Below are positions 41,346 through 50,422 of a stretch of DNA of 64,000 nt, piece by piece. The notes beneath the pieces are model-generated. The model worked only from the letters and a program-made list of their open reading frames with translations, was not told the origin of the DNA and ran no database searches. This DNA comes from Streptomyces albus subsp. chlorinus (lineage in GTDB: Bacteria > Actinomycetota > Actinomycetes > Streptomycetales > Streptomycetaceae): the NCBI RefSeq assembly GCF_013302895.1, contig NZ_VJOK01000001.1, positions 7,301,378 through 7,365,377 on the forward strand, in the 5' to 3' direction. Both the position numbers and the translations under genes were made by a program. The first letter of the stretch is position 1; each line of letters opens with the position of its first letter.

Positions 41346-44174
41346 TCACGGCTGGTCGCCGGCCATCGCGAGGGTGCCGTCGATGAGGTCGCGCAGCTGG
41401 GAGCGGGCGGTGATGCCCAGCTTGGGAAAGCTGCGGTAGAGGTGCGAGCCGACGGTGCGCGGGGAGAGAAAAAGCTTCTCGCCGATCTCGCGGTTGGTCA
41501 GGCCGCGGGCGGCAAGCCTGATGATCTGCTGCTGCTGCGGGGAGAGCTGGGCGAGCGCGTCGGGGGCCGTGTCCGTGACGTCGAGGCCGGCGGCGCGGGA
41601 TTCGGCCCGGGCCCGCTCGATCCACGGGCGGGCGCCCAGGCGGCGGAAGGTCTCCAGGGCCTCGGTGAGGGGGGCCCGGGCCTCCGCGATGCGCCGGCGG
41701 CGCCGCAGCCACTCGGCGAGGTCGAGCAGGGTCTGTGCCCGTTCGAAGGGCCAGTGCGCGAGGACCGGATCGGCCAGGGCGGCCCGGAAGTACGGCTCGG
41801 CGTCCTCGGGGTCGGCCAGCAGGCCACGGGCTCGGTCGAGCAGCGCGCGCAGGCGGGGCGAGGCGTTGTCCGCGAGCGCGCGTGCGCACCGTTCGACGAG
41901 GGCGGCGGCGTCCTCGCGGTGGCCGCTGCGCACGGCGGCCCCGGCCAGGTCCGCGAGGAGCGGGAAGGAGGCGTGGTAGTGCACGGGCGCGCCATCCGCC
42001 GTGAATGCCATGCGCAGTTGGTCGTAGGCGGTCTCGTACGCGCCGTCCGCGATCGCCGCGGCTCCGAGCGCCCGACGGGCATAGACCGAGACCGAACGGC
42101 TTTCCAGCGGGTCGACGAGGGAGAGTGCCTCATCCGCCACGGCGCGGGCTGCCGTCGTATCCCCCAGCAAGGCCAGTACGGTGGCGTCCACGGTGGCGGC
42201 ACAGGCCACGGCGTGATCGAGGCCGGCTGCCCGGCCGACCGCGATGGTGCGGGCGCAGGCTTCCCTGGCCTGGTCCCACCGTCCTCGTTCCACATAGGCC
42301 CAGGCGACCGCGCCGCCCAGGCCCTCCGGCAGCGCTCCCTGCGAGTCCCAGCGGTCGAAGGCGTTGTCGAGGGCGCGGACGGCCTGCGGGGTCTCGTCCA
42401 GCAACCACGCCATGATGCCGACGGTGGTCAGCTGCTCCGGCCGGGCTTCGGCTCCGGCGGCCAACCACGGGAGCAGGGGGGTGAGTTCGGCTCGGTTGCC
42501 GAAGGGGTCCGTCACGGCTGTCACCCAGGTGCGCAAGCCCGCGGCTGCGGCGTCCTCGGGAAGGCGTTGCAGAATGTCCTGGACGCGGCGGCGCTGGGTG
42601 TCCTCTCCTGAGTAGAAGCCGACCACGGCGGCATCGGCCAGGAGGCCCAGCGCGGCGGTGGGCCGGGAGGCGGCCCATGTCTCGGCGGTGTCGGCCAGCC
42701 GGGAGAAAACAGTGCTGTGGTGCAGGGTCAGGATCGCCAGCCGGCCGGCCTGCACGGTGGCGGAAGCCAGCAGCGACGGGTCATCCGTGCGCGCGCGGGC
42801 GGCGGCGGCCAGTTCCTCGACCCATCCGAGGTCACCGGTGAACACGGCCGCTGAAGCCGCCTCGACCAGCAGCCGGGCGCTGTCGTCGGACCGAGGCGCA
42901 AGCTCCGCCGCACGCTGGAAAGCCTTGGCCGCTGCCGCGTGGCCGCCGCGGCGGCGGGCCCGGGTGGCGGTGCGCTCCAGCTCGGCCGACACGGCGGCGT
43001 CCGGGCCCGGGCAGGCGGCGGCCAGATGCCAGGCCCGCCGGTCCGGTTCGTCCCGCAGCAGTTCGGCGAGCGTGCGATGAGCCTCGTGCCGGGCACGCGC
43101 GGGGGCGGCGTGGTACACGGCCGAGCGGACCAGTGGATGGCGGAACCGCAGGTCCCGGCCGCTGCGCCGGACCAGTCCGGCCCGCTCGGCGGGCAGCCAG
43201 ACGTCGCCCTCGGTGTCCGGCAGCCCGGCCGTGACGACGGCCGGGGAGTCGATGCTGTCCAAGGCGGCCATGAGCAGCAGTGCCCGCGTCGTATCGGCGG
43301 GCAGACCGTCGAGGCGAGCGGCGAAGATCCGCTCCAGACGCTCGGTGAGGGGGAGTGGGCCCGCGGACGGCAGCCCTGGGGCAGCGTCCTGGGCGGTGGC
43401 CGCTCTGGCGAGTTCCACCAGTGCCAGGGGGTTGCCGCCCGCTTGGTCGAGGACGCGCCTGCGGGTGTGACCGGTGGGACTCCGCGGTTGCTGGTCCAGC
43501 AGCCGGTTCGCCGCGGCGTCGTCGAGCGGTTCGAGGACGAGCGTGGGCGTGTGCCGGTCGAACCCCGCGATGTGGCCGCCGTCACGGGCTGCGATCAGCA
43601 TCGTGACCGGTTCGCCTTCGAGCCGCCGGGCGGCGAAGGAAAGCGCTTCCAGTGAGGCACGGTCGCACCACTGGGCATCGTCGAGCACCAGGAGGGCGGG
43701 CCGCCGGTCGCCCAGGGCCGAGAGCAGGCTCAGCACGGCGACCCCGGTCAAGAGCCGATCGGGTGCGCTCTCATACCGGGGCGCGGCCGGTCCCGTACCG
43801 AGGGCGTCCTGTAGCGCGGTGCGCTGCCTTTCCGGAAGTCCGTCCACCTCCGCCAGCACCGGACGCAGCAACTGGTGCAGGGCGGAGAAGGGCAGGTTCG
43901 CCTCCGCCTCGCTGCCTTCGGCGCGCAGTACGCGGCCACCGCTCGCCTCGGCCCGGCATGCCGCACGGCGCAGCAGCGTGCTCTTCCCCGTGCCCATGCC
44001 ACCGACGAGCATCACGACCGACCCGGCTGCCGTCGATTCGACCGCACGGAAAAGACGCCCCAGCTCCGCGTCCCGGCCGACGAGTGGCTCATCAGGATCC
44101 GGCTCCGGTCCCGTGACCGCACCGAGGGCGTGTGTGTGCGGCCGCTGCTCGACCACGAGACCTCCACGAGCCAT
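41346..44174 (-). CDS. Large ATP-binding LuxR (LAL) family regulator
   Basis: A 942-residue LAL regulator. An N-terminal AAA/NACHT-like ATPase carries Walker A GGMGTGKST (58-66) and Walker B ALLVLDDAQW near 160. A long helical TPR-like region follows (about 340-850). The LuxR HTH (about 870-935) reads LSPQQQQIIRLAARGLTNRE and LSPRTVGSHLYRSFPKLGI. Such regulators often activate antibiotic clusters or sugar uptake. Its target is not visible: it is 30 kb from the NRPS cluster edge and no adjacent enzyme gene shares its strand. No TTA codon was noticed. Confidence 0.92.
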   Translation of the reverse strand: MARGGLVVEQRPHTHALGAVTGPEPDPDEPLVGRDAELGRLFRAVESTAAGSVVMLVGGMGTGKSTLLRRAACRAEASGGRVLRAEGSEAEANLPFSALHQLLRPVLAEVDGLPERQRTALQDALGTGPAAPRYESAPDRLLTGVAVLSLLSALGDRRPALLVLDDAQWCDRASLEALSFAARRLEGEPVTMLIAARDGGHIAGFDRHTPTLVLEPLDDAAANRLLDQQPRSPTGHTRRRVLDQAGGNPLALVELARAATAQDAAPGLPSAGPLPLTERLERIFAARLDGLPADTTRALLLMAALDSIDSPAVVTAGLPDTEGDVWLPAERAGLVRRSGRDLRFRHPLVRSAVYHAAPARARHEAHRTLAELLRDEPDRRAWHLAAACPGPDAAVSAELERTATRARRRGGHAAAAKAFQRAAELAPRSDDSARLLVEAASAAVFTGDLGWVEELAAAARARTDDPSLLASATVQAGRLAILTLHHSTVFSRLADTAETWAASRPTAALGLLADAAVVGFYSGEDTQRRRVQDILQRLPEDAAAAGLRTWVTAVTDPFGNRAELTPLLPWLAAGAEARPEQLTTVGIMAWLLDETPQAVRALDNAFDRWDSQGALPEGLGGAVAWAYVERGRWDQAREACARTIAVGRAAGLDHAVACAATVDATVLALLGDTTAARAVADEALSLVDPLESRSVSVYARRALGAAAIADGAYETAYDQLRMAFTADGAPVHYHASFPLLADLAGAAVRSGHREDAAALVERCARALADNASPRLRALLDRARGLLADPEDAEPYFRAALADPVLAHWPFERAQTLLDLAEWLRRRRRIAEARAPLTEALETFRRLGARPWIERARAESRAAGLDVTDTAPDALAQLSPQQQQIIRLAARGLTNREIGEKLFLSPRTVGSHLYRSFPKLGITARSQLRDLIDGTLAMAGDQP

Positions 44175-44531
44175 GGCTCACAAACGGAGCCGCCTTGCCT
44201 TGCCCCGCCCAGGCTACAAGCGGCGGACCCGTCCCCGGCTGACGCACAGGTGCAGTCCCGTGAGGGATACCCCGGCCGCCGAGGCCGCTCGTGCGGTTCG
44301 AGAAATCCCCCGAGTAGCCAAGGACGACTCATGGACCACACCACGCTCGGCAATGTCGGCGTCATGCCGAACGAGGAACCACCATGCGCATCGACACCCA
44401 CTGGCCCCGGACCAACGACCCCCGAAGCCAGGAACGACAAGCCTGGAACTGACCCCCCGTACGCATGGGGACGGGGATGGAAGCGGCTGGTCGGGCCGGT
44501 TCCTGCGCCCCGACCAGCCGACCCATGCGCC
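44175..44531. other. Upstream region of the LAL gene, with a short aldo/keto-reductase-like start
   Basis: No full gene. At 44332 a plus-strand ATG opens with MDHTTLGN, the common start of aldo/keto reductases, but the sequence leaves the family at once. A 22-codon ORF (44383-44451) begins MRIDTHWPRTND after GAGGAACC; its meaning is unclear. Confidence 0.3.
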
Positions 44532-44936
44532 TCAGATGATGGGGCTGGTATAGACCTTCGTGTATGCCTGGTTGCCGACGAAGGGCTTGTTGACGGCCCA
44601 GAGGTCGGCGTACTGGTACTCCGGCACGTCGAAGCTGCATTTCACCCAGCCGCCGGCAGCGCCGCGGTTGTTGAAGCACTCGCGGCCCCACTTCGCCGGA
44701 AGCCGCGACTTGAGCGTGCCCGCGACGGAGTCGCCGTTCGCCTTCGTGTCCTTGACGTAGACGGCGTCTCCGTTCGCGACGAAGCACGCCTTGGCACCGG
44801 TCGTCGACACGCACGTGGCGCCCGACGGGGGCGCGCCGCTCGGGGAGCCGGTCGCGGCCGCTGCCGCGGTCGCCGTCCCGGCGGTGATGAGTATCGCCGC
44901 GGGAAGCGCGATTATCGCGCGCCCAAGTCTTCTCAT
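44532..44936 (-). CDS. Small secreted protein
   Basis: A 134-residue exported protein. A signal peptide (MRRLGRAIIALPAAILITAG) ends near an AAA-AT site at about residue 29. The mature part has four Cys (two likely disulphides), with TCVSTTGAKACFVANGDAVY, KWGRECFNNRG and WVKCSFDVPE segments. Similar short secreted proteins are common in streptomycetes and lack a known function. ATG start with GGGAGA upstream. Monocistronic. Confidence 0.78.
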   Translation of the reverse strand: MRRLGRAIIALPAAILITAGTATAAAAATGSPSGAPPSGATCVSTTGAKACFVANGDAVYVKDTKANGDSVAGTLKSRLPAKWGRECFNNRGAAGGWVKCSFDVPEYQYADLWAVNKPFVGNQAYTKVYTSPII

Positions 44937-45758
44937 GTTTTCTCCCGTTGTCAGTGCTCTTCATGCCGAGCCGGCTCGTGACATTGAACATCATGCGGTG
45001 GGCACGGTCGCGATCACCCCGAGCGCGGAGCGGGGAGAGACCGCACGCCGCTGCGCTGACGGCTTCCCACTCCCCGTAACCACGCGCGGCCCGCTCGGAC
45101 GGACGCTCTCTTCGAGGCGCTGCGCGCGTCAATCGCGTCGCGCGGACTGGCACATCGGGTTCACGCCGGCCAACGCGGAGGACGCCGTCGGGAAGGTCTT
45201 GGCCGGGCACTCCGGGCGATGTGCCGTGTCGGTCTCCGAGTTCGCTTCTGAGAACCTCCTCGATCAGGTGCTCAGCGCGCTCGACCTGGACCCGGCCATG
45301 CCGCCCTTTCGCGGGGATACCTTCGGGCAGGCGGACGGCGGCCCCTGGGTGGGTGGGGCTTCTGGCGGGGCCGCCGTCCACCAGGATGCTGCCTCGCGCT
45401 CTCGTCATGCTCGAGAGCAGGGTGGCGGGGGCGCCGCGGCCGTTTCCCGTGCGGGGGAGCTGGTTCGGGGGAGCACCGCTGGGCCTTTCAGGCGGACCAG
45501 CCTCCTGTCCGTGTTTGGTGACGCGCATCATGGCGAGGAAGGTTTCAGGGGCCTTCTCGATGCCGTCGGCGGCGGTTTCCTCCGTGCGCGGGGTGTGCGG
45601 GGATCCCGTCGCTCAGTCGGCTCGCCGCTGTGCCGGTCCACGCGGGGAAGAGGCCGACGTGGCTGGTCACCGGCGTGCCGTGCTGTGTGACCTCCCCAGA
45701 AGCGGCCGGGAACAGGTTCCGCCTGCCGCGGAGCCGCGTAGGGGCGACGCCTTGTGTC
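44937..45758. other. 820-bp stretch without a supported gene
   Basis: A plus-strand segment around 45145-45320 reads like protein (DWHIGFTPANAEDAVGKV, LLDQVLSALDLDPAMPPF) but has no start, no family match I can name and breaks on both sides. It may be a relic. Nothing else is recognised. Confidence 0.4.
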
Positions 45759-46616
45759 TCAAGCCGTCCTTGCCGCATCGAGAGCGGCGGCGACGAAGGA
45801 GGCGACCAACGGGCGGCGGTCGTTCTGTGCCCAGGCGAGGACGAGTTCGCTGTGGGGGGCGTCGGTCACGGGCCGGTAGACGAGGTCGGGGTGCGGGGGC
45901 TGGGCCAGCGAGCGGGGCAGTATCGCGAGGGTGCGCCCCAACCTGATCATGTGCAGGGCTTCGGCCGCGTCCGTGACCTCGGGCCCTTCACCGCCCTCGG
46001 GGGCCCCGGTCCAGCGCACGCCTTTCCAGCGTGGCAGCGTTTCCCGGGCGAGGTCGGCGAGGGTGATCTCTGCCCGTGAGGCGAGCCGGTGGTCCGGCGG
46101 CAGGATCGCGACACGTCCTTCGACCGCCAGGGTTTCGTGGTCCAGGCCGGTCAGATCGTCGAACGGCGAGTACAGCAAGGCGACGTCGGCGCGGCCGTCG
46201 CGGATGTGATCGGCGCGGTCGGTGGCTCCTCCGAACAGGATGTCCACCTGGCGGGCGTCGGGTTGGCAGGCATAGGCGGCCAGGATGCCGGACAGGAGGT
46301 TCGCGTCTCCGCCCGGTTTGATCACCAGGCGCAGGTGGGCTTCCTGATCAGCGGCCCGGCGCGCCTTGGCAGCAGCCGCGCCGACAGCGTTGAGGGCGTG
46401 CCGGCCATGGTGCAGGAGTGCCTCGCCCGCGGGGGTGAGGGTGACGCTCCTGCTGGAGCGCTCCAGCAGGGTCACTCCGAGCCGGGATTCCAGGCGCCGG
46501 ATCGCTTTGGACAGGGCCGGCTGCGCGATCGCCAGGCGTGCCGCGGCGCGGCCGAAGTGCAGTTCCTCGGCCACGCCGATGAAGTATTCCAGTTCCCGGG
46601 TCTCCAGCTCGGCCAT
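45759..46616 (-). CDS. LysR-family transcriptional regulator
   Basis: A 285-residue LTTR. The N-terminal winged helix (ELEYFIGVAEELHFGRAAAR, AIAQPALSKAIRRLE) is followed by the effector-binding domain (about 90-280). The ATG at 46616 opens with AELETRELEY as in the family. It diverges from a Dabb-type gene across 94 bp. The spacer contains TTCC-N10-GGAA, which is a possible LTTR box. Effector unknown. Confidence 0.9.
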   Translation of the reverse strand: MAELETRELEYFIGVAEELHFGRAAARLAIAQPALSKAIRRLESRLGVTLLERSSRSVTLTPAGEALLHHGRHALNAVGAAAAKARRAADQEAHLRLVIKPGGDANLLSGILAAYACQPDARQVDILFGGATDRADHIRDGRADVALLYSPFDDLTGLDHETLAVEGRVAILPPDHRLASRAEITLADLARETLPRWKGVRWTGAPEGGEGPEVTDAAEALHMIRLGRTLAILPRSLAQPPHPDLVYRPVTDAPHSELVLAWAQNDRRPLVASFVAAALDAARTA

Positions 46617-46710
46617 ACCGGAAGGATACCGTGCGATCCATTCCCAGCAGGCATGGAACGAGAACAAGGAGATCTTGGACGGGGGAGAAAAGGGCCTGTT
46701 CAGTGGGCTC

Positions 46711-47028
46711 ATGATTCACCACACGATGATCGTGGCGTTCGACAATCCGATTCCCTCCGACGAGCTGGACCAGTACCTCAAGGAGTTCGAGGAGCTGGTG
46801 ATGCGCTCCGGCGTGGTCGACTCGTTCGCGGCCCAGCACCACATCCGCGTTCCCGGTGACGACCACGCACCGGTAGCCATCGCCAGCGCCGTCCTGCAAC
46901 TGCGCTTGGCCGACCTCGATGCCCTGAACGCGACCTTCACCATGCCCGGAGCGGCCGACCTCATCAAGCGCTGGCAGGCCCGTCACCCGTACAAGACCGT
47001 CTGGGTCAACCACGCACCTCTGGCATGA
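46711..47028 (+). CDS. Dabb (stress-responsive A/B barrel) family protein
   Basis: A 105-residue dimeric ferredoxin-like barrel protein. MIHHTMIVAFDNPIPSDELD is the typical first strand and helix, and the C-terminal KRWQARHPYKTVWVNHAPLA is also characteristic. Some members are polyketide cyclases or plant stress proteins. The ATG at 46711 has no clear SD. It diverges from the LysR gene and is probably its target. Function unknown. Confidence 0.72.
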   Translation: MIHHTMIVAFDNPIPSDELDQYLKEFEELVMRSGVVDSFAAQHHIRVPGDDHAPVAIASAVLQLRLADLDALNATFTMPGAADLIKRWQARHPYKTVWVNHAPLA

Positions 47029-47047
47029 GCGGCTACCCCCTTCTGGT

Positions 47048-47275
47048 ATGAGCGGCTACGCCGGCGAAGCCGGTCTTGAGCAGCGAGTCGCCGTGAGCGC
47101 GGCGGTCGCGGTCACGGCGGTGCTGCCCGGGGCCGCCGTGGCCGTGCCCTCGACCGTGGCGGGCGCAGCGGGCGACAGCGGAACCGGTGCCCAGAGGATC
47201 AGTGTCGCGGCCGACGGCATCCAGGCAGACGGCAACTCCGCCGCTTCTCCTGACCGCCTCCGGCTGGGTGCCGGC
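47048..47275 (+). pseudogene. Possible relic of a secreted TolB-like propeller protein
   Basis: The frame opens with a signal-peptide-like stretch (AVSAAVAVTAVLPGAAVAV). It continues GAQRISVAADGIQADGNSA, which resembles the first blade of secreted propeller proteins that read RVSVAADGTQ..., then shifts to another frame with PLLLTASG before ending. A strong hairpin follows at 47288. Start and family are uncertain. Confidence 0.4.
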
Positions 47276-47287
47276 GCTCTGCGGAAC

Positions 47288-47321
47288 CACGCTGCTCCCG
47301 CGTGCCCACGGGAGCAGCGTG
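47288..47321. terminator. Strong hairpin terminator
   Basis: CACGCTGCTCCCG (47288-47300) pairs perfectly with CGGGAGCAGCGTG (47309-47321), a 13-bp stem with an 8-nt loop. It lies between the Dabb gene or relic and the convergent hydrolase, and can serve both directions. Confidence 0.8.
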
Positions 47322-47406
47322 CCTCGTAGAAGGGCTGGGCAGCCGGGGAGCGCCAGGGTTGTCCTGGTGACGGATCCGCCCGGCAACGCCTACGTTCTGC
47401 TGTCCG

Positions 47407-48144
47407 TCAGGCGGCCCGGCCTCGCTTCAGGTGCCGGTCCAGGAACCGGCACCCGTCCTCCAGTTCGAACCACGGGGTGCCGGTGTGCCCTCCCGGGTTG
47501 GCGTGCAGCGTCTTCTCCTCGCTGCCGAAGGCGTCGAAGAGGTCGAGGGCACGGTGCCGGGGGTTCCCCCCGTCGTCCCACTGGAGCAAGAACAGCAGCG
47601 GAATGGTGACCTGCCGGGCCTCTTCGCGCTGCGCGCGGGGTACGTACCCTCCGGCGAAGAAGCTCGCGGCCGCGATGCGCGGCTCGACCACCGCCAGCCG
47701 GATGCCGAGGGCGGCCCACCCTCCGCAGTACCCGACCGGGCCGCCGATCTCGGGCAGCTCGAGGAGGGCGTCCACAGTGGTCTGCCATTCCGGGACCGCA
47801 TTTGCGACCAGTGGGCCGATGAAGGACTCCAGGATCTCGTCGACCGGCTCGCCGGTCCGCATCGCCCGGCGGAGGTCGGCACGGGCCTGCTCGTCGGCGG
47901 CGGACCGGGGCCGGTCACCGCAGCCGGCGGCGTCGATGGTGGCCACCGCGTAACCGCGCGCCGCGGTGTGCCGGGCCCGGGCCACCAGCCGGGGTTCCGC
48001 CTTGGGCAGGCCGTTGTTGTGGGCCATCAGGACCAGCGGGGCCGGCGCGGGCCCAGGTGTCCACAGGGTGCCGGGGATCTCGCCGAGGGTGAATGCGCGC
48101 TCGATGACACCGTCGTCGAGGCGCTGTTCAGAAGTGAAGTGCAC
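47407..48144 (-). CDS. Alpha/beta hydrolase with dienelactone-hydrolase-type elbow
   Basis: A 245-residue hydrolase. The nucleophile elbow reads GYCGG (138-142): a G-x-C-x-G with Cys140, as in dienelactone hydrolase, rather than G-x-S-x-G. The C-terminal His is in NPGGHTGTPWF. AHNNGLPK (41-48) gives the oxyanion side. The family includes hydrolases of cyclic lactones and carboxymethylenebutenolides. The ATG at 48144 has little SD sequence (GGAAGG). Monocistronic; substrate unknown. Confidence 0.8.
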   Translation of the reverse strand: MHFTSEQRLDDGVIERAFTLGEIPGTLWTPGPAPAPLVLMAHNNGLPKAEPRLVARARHTAARGYAVATIDAAGCGDRPRSAADEQARADLRRAMRTGEPVDEILESFIGPLVANAVPEWQTTVDALLELPEIGGPVGYCGGWAALGIRLAVVEPRIAAASFFAGGYVPRAQREEARQVTIPLLFLLQWDDGGNPRHRALDLFDAFGSEEKTLHANPGGHTGTPWFELEDGCRFLDRHLKRGRAA

Positions 48145-48456
48145 GGTCGTGGCCTTCCGGGAGTGCTCACAGCGGCGCTCCCGGACGATCTACCGCCCGA
48201 CCGTGACCCCGCAGGGGAGCACCCATGTCGATACTGCGTTCACGGATACCACCTCCTCGTCGTCTCGCACGGCCTCCAGGAGATTAGCCACGGTCACCGT
48301 GGCGCGCCAACGGATTATTCGTGGAGGCTCCACTGCCGGATGCCTCTCACCAACGGGGCCGCGGCAAGCGGAGGCCGCACAACCCATGCCCTGGCCATAG
48401 GTCACCGCACGTCTCGTTGCGGCACCGACCTGCCGGCCGGCCGACTGCGGCTGCTG
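48145..48456. other. Intergenic region between two hydrolase genes
   Basis: 312 bp without a supported gene. On the minus strand a 35-codon frame (about 48190-48297) ends GVTVGR, and inside it GAGGAGG precedes a GTG. This could be a short leader ORF for the downstream hydrolase, but I cannot support it further. Confidence 0.3.
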
Positions 48457-49152
48457 TCACAGGCTCAGCAGCAGGTCCCGGACCGCGGCTGGCCGGGACA
48501 GGAACGGGTGGTGGCCGGCGTCGAGTTCGACGACGCTGTCGGCCCGGCGGGCGAATTCACGCTGTAGGCGCGGCGGGGTGCCCCGGTCCTGGGCGCAGAC
48601 GAGATAGGTCGAGGGCACCTGTTGCCAGGCGGCCGCTTTGACCGGCTGCCCTGTCACCCGCACGCTCTGCCGCGCGAGGTGGTCCGCCGCCTGTGTCTGG
48701 ATCGCGGGGTCGCAGTCCTGCAGGAAGGTGTCCACGAAGAGTTCGCGACGCACCCCGAAGGTGCCGGCTTCCGGGTCGATGTCGAGGAAGGGGGCGGGTT
48801 GCTCGCCTGAGAAATCCGACAGGCTCTGACCGGCCTCGGGCAGGTAGCTGGTGACCAGCACCAGGTGGCGTACCGACTCGAGACCCGCGGCGGCTTCCGC
48901 GGTGATGATGCCGCCGTAGCTGTGGGCGACCACGATGGTCGGCTCGTCGCTGTCGAGCAGCGCGTGCCGCACCGCCGCGACGTCCTCGGACAGGCCCGGA
49001 CCGTCGGTGCCTCCGGGCGGGCCCGCCTCGCCGCAGCTCGGCAGTGCCGGGGTCACGCTCAGCACCCCTCGCTCCCGCAGCAACTCAGCGGTGCGGTGCC
49101 ACCACCACGATCCATCCCGCACGCATGCTCCATGGACGAACACGACCCTCAT
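48457..49152 (-). CDS. Alpha/beta hydrolase (EstC-like, small)
   Basis: A 231-residue hydrolase of the hydroxynitrile-lyase/EstC type. VFVHGACVRDGSWWWH (4-19) is the typical oxyanion segment, AHSYGG carries nucleophile Ser78, and the His is in LDAGHHPFLSRP. The protein is single-domain with a small cap. ATG at 49152 with weak SD. It lies 109 bp downstream of the alcohol dehydrogenase stop on the same strand and may be cotranscribed. Confidence 0.87.
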   Translation of the reverse strand: MRVVFVHGACVRDGSWWWHRTAELLRERGVLSVTPALPSCGEAGPPGGTDGPGLSEDVAAVRHALLDSDEPTIVVAHSYGGIITAEAAAGLESVRHLVLVTSYLPEAGQSLSDFSGEQPAPFLDIDPEAGTFGVRRELFVDTFLQDCDPAIQTQAADHLARQSVRVTGQPVKAAAWQQVPSTYLVCAQDRGTPPRLQREFARRADSVVELDAGHHPFLSRPAAVRDLLLSL

Positions 49153-49261
49153 GGCCTACTGACTCCTTGATGACGTTTTCTGCGGGAAGTTACCAGCAGT
49201 CCCCTCACTCCGAGCCGTGTCGGCGCTCGGGGTTCGAGGGCTGCCGTGCACGATCGACCGC

Positions 49262-50329
49262 TCAGCTCGACCGGAGGCTCGCCGCGAGGTCCAGGTCGGA
49301 CATGTCGAGTACGAAGCGGTAGCGGACGTCGTTGCGCCGGAGGCGGTCGAGGGCCTCGTTCACCCGGGCCGAGGGGAGCAGTTCGATGTCGGCGGTGATG
49401 CCGTGCTCCCGGCAGAAGTCCAGCATGGCGGCGGTCGCGGGCCTGCCGCCGCTGCCCGCGGAGCTGAGCTTCTTGCGTCCCAGGAGCAGGTCGGTGGTCT
49501 CGAGGGTGAGGGGTCCGAGGTGTCCGAGGAGGCTCAGCGTCCCGTCCACGGCGACCAGGCGCAGGTAAGGGCCGAGGTCGTGCGGGGTGGAGATGGTGTC
49601 GAGGACGACGTCGAACCGGTCGCGGGCGTCCGCCATCTGTTCCGGATCGGTGGAGACGATGAGGCCGTGGGCACCGAGACGGTGCGCGTCGTCGGCCTTG
49701 TCCGGCGAGCGGCTGACGACCGCGGTATCGGCGCCGAGCGCCACCGCGATCTTGACCGCGAGGTGGCCCAGGCCGCCCAGTCCGGCCACGGCGACGCGGG
49801 TTCCCGGCCCCGCGCCGAGGGCCCGCAGCGGTTCCCAGACGGTGATCCCGGCGCAGAGCAGCGGAGCGGCGGCGGCCGGGTCCAGTCCGGCGGGAAGGGG
49901 GTGGGCGAAGTGCTCGCGGACAACGTACTCGCGGGAGTAGCCCCCCAGGGTGGTCGATCCGTCGTGCCGGTCGGTGCCGTTGTAGGTAAGGGTGGGAAAG
50001 GCGTGACAGAAGTTCTCCTGGCCGGCCTGGCACATGGCGCACTCGCCGCACGAGTCCACGATGTTGCCCACCGCGACGGGGTCGCCGGCGGTGAAGCGGG
50101 TGACCGCGGAACCGGTCTCGGTCACCACGCCCGTGAACTCGTGTCCGGGCACCAGGGGCCGCCCCCCTTCGCTGTTCTGGGCTTTGACGGCGTGCAGGTC
50201 GGAGTGGCAGACACCGCAGTAGTCCACCCGGACGGCGACGTCGTCCGGACGCAGGTCGCGTCGCTCCAGCGGTGCCCGCCGCAGTGTTGACGATGTGCCC
50301 TCCACCTGCCAGCCGATGGTGCTCCTCAT
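49262..50329 (-). CDS. Zinc-dependent alcohol dehydrogenase (CAD/YahK type)
   Basis: A 355-residue medium-chain dehydrogenase. The catalytic zinc site has CGVCHSD (Cys41) and GHE (62-64), with a later Cys in LLCAG. The structural zinc is held by Cys94, Cys97, Cys100 and Cys108. The Rossmann motif is GLGGLGHLA, followed by SRSPDK, which suggests NADPH. Members reduce a broad range of aldehydes. It diverges from a TetR gene whose twin operators overlap its promoter, so it is probably repressed until an aldehyde-like signal appears. Confidence 0.92.
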   Translation of the reverse strand: MRSTIGWQVEGTSSTLRRAPLERRDLRPDDVAVRVDYCGVCHSDLHAVKAQNSEGGRPLVPGHEFTGVVTETGSAVTRFTAGDPVAVGNIVDSCGECAMCQAGQENFCHAFPTLTYNGTDRHDGSTTLGGYSREYVVREHFAHPLPAGLDPAAAAPLLCAGITVWEPLRALGAGPGTRVAVAGLGGLGHLAVKIAVALGADTAVVSRSPDKADDAHRLGAHGLIVSTDPEQMADARDRFDVVLDTISTPHDLGPYLRLVAVDGTLSLLGHLGPLTLETTDLLLGRKKLSSAGSGGRPATAAMLDFCREHGITADIELLPSARVNEALDRLRRNDVRYRFVLDMSDLDLAASLRSS

Positions 50330-50343
50330 GGTGCCCCCTTATA

Positions 50344-50411
50344 AACAGACTGTTCGGTCTGTTCACCGTAGCGTCTCCGGCCTCCCGGGTAAACCGACTG
50401 TTCTGTCTGGT
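50344..50411. promoter_or_regulatory. Twin TetR-type operators
   Basis: AACAGACTGTTCGGTCTGTT (50344-50363) has perfect 7-bp arms; AACCGACTGTTCTGTCTGGT (50392-50411) matches it at 17 of 20 bases. Centres are 48 bp apart. One lies just before the dehydrogenase start and the other just before the TetR start, so each may control its nearer gene. Confidence 0.8.
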
Positions 50412-50422
50412 AACGTGCCGCC

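Noticed and set aside
45145..45320. Protein-like plus-strand segment in an empty region
   Set aside because: No start, no family match, breaks on both sides; not enough to call a relic.
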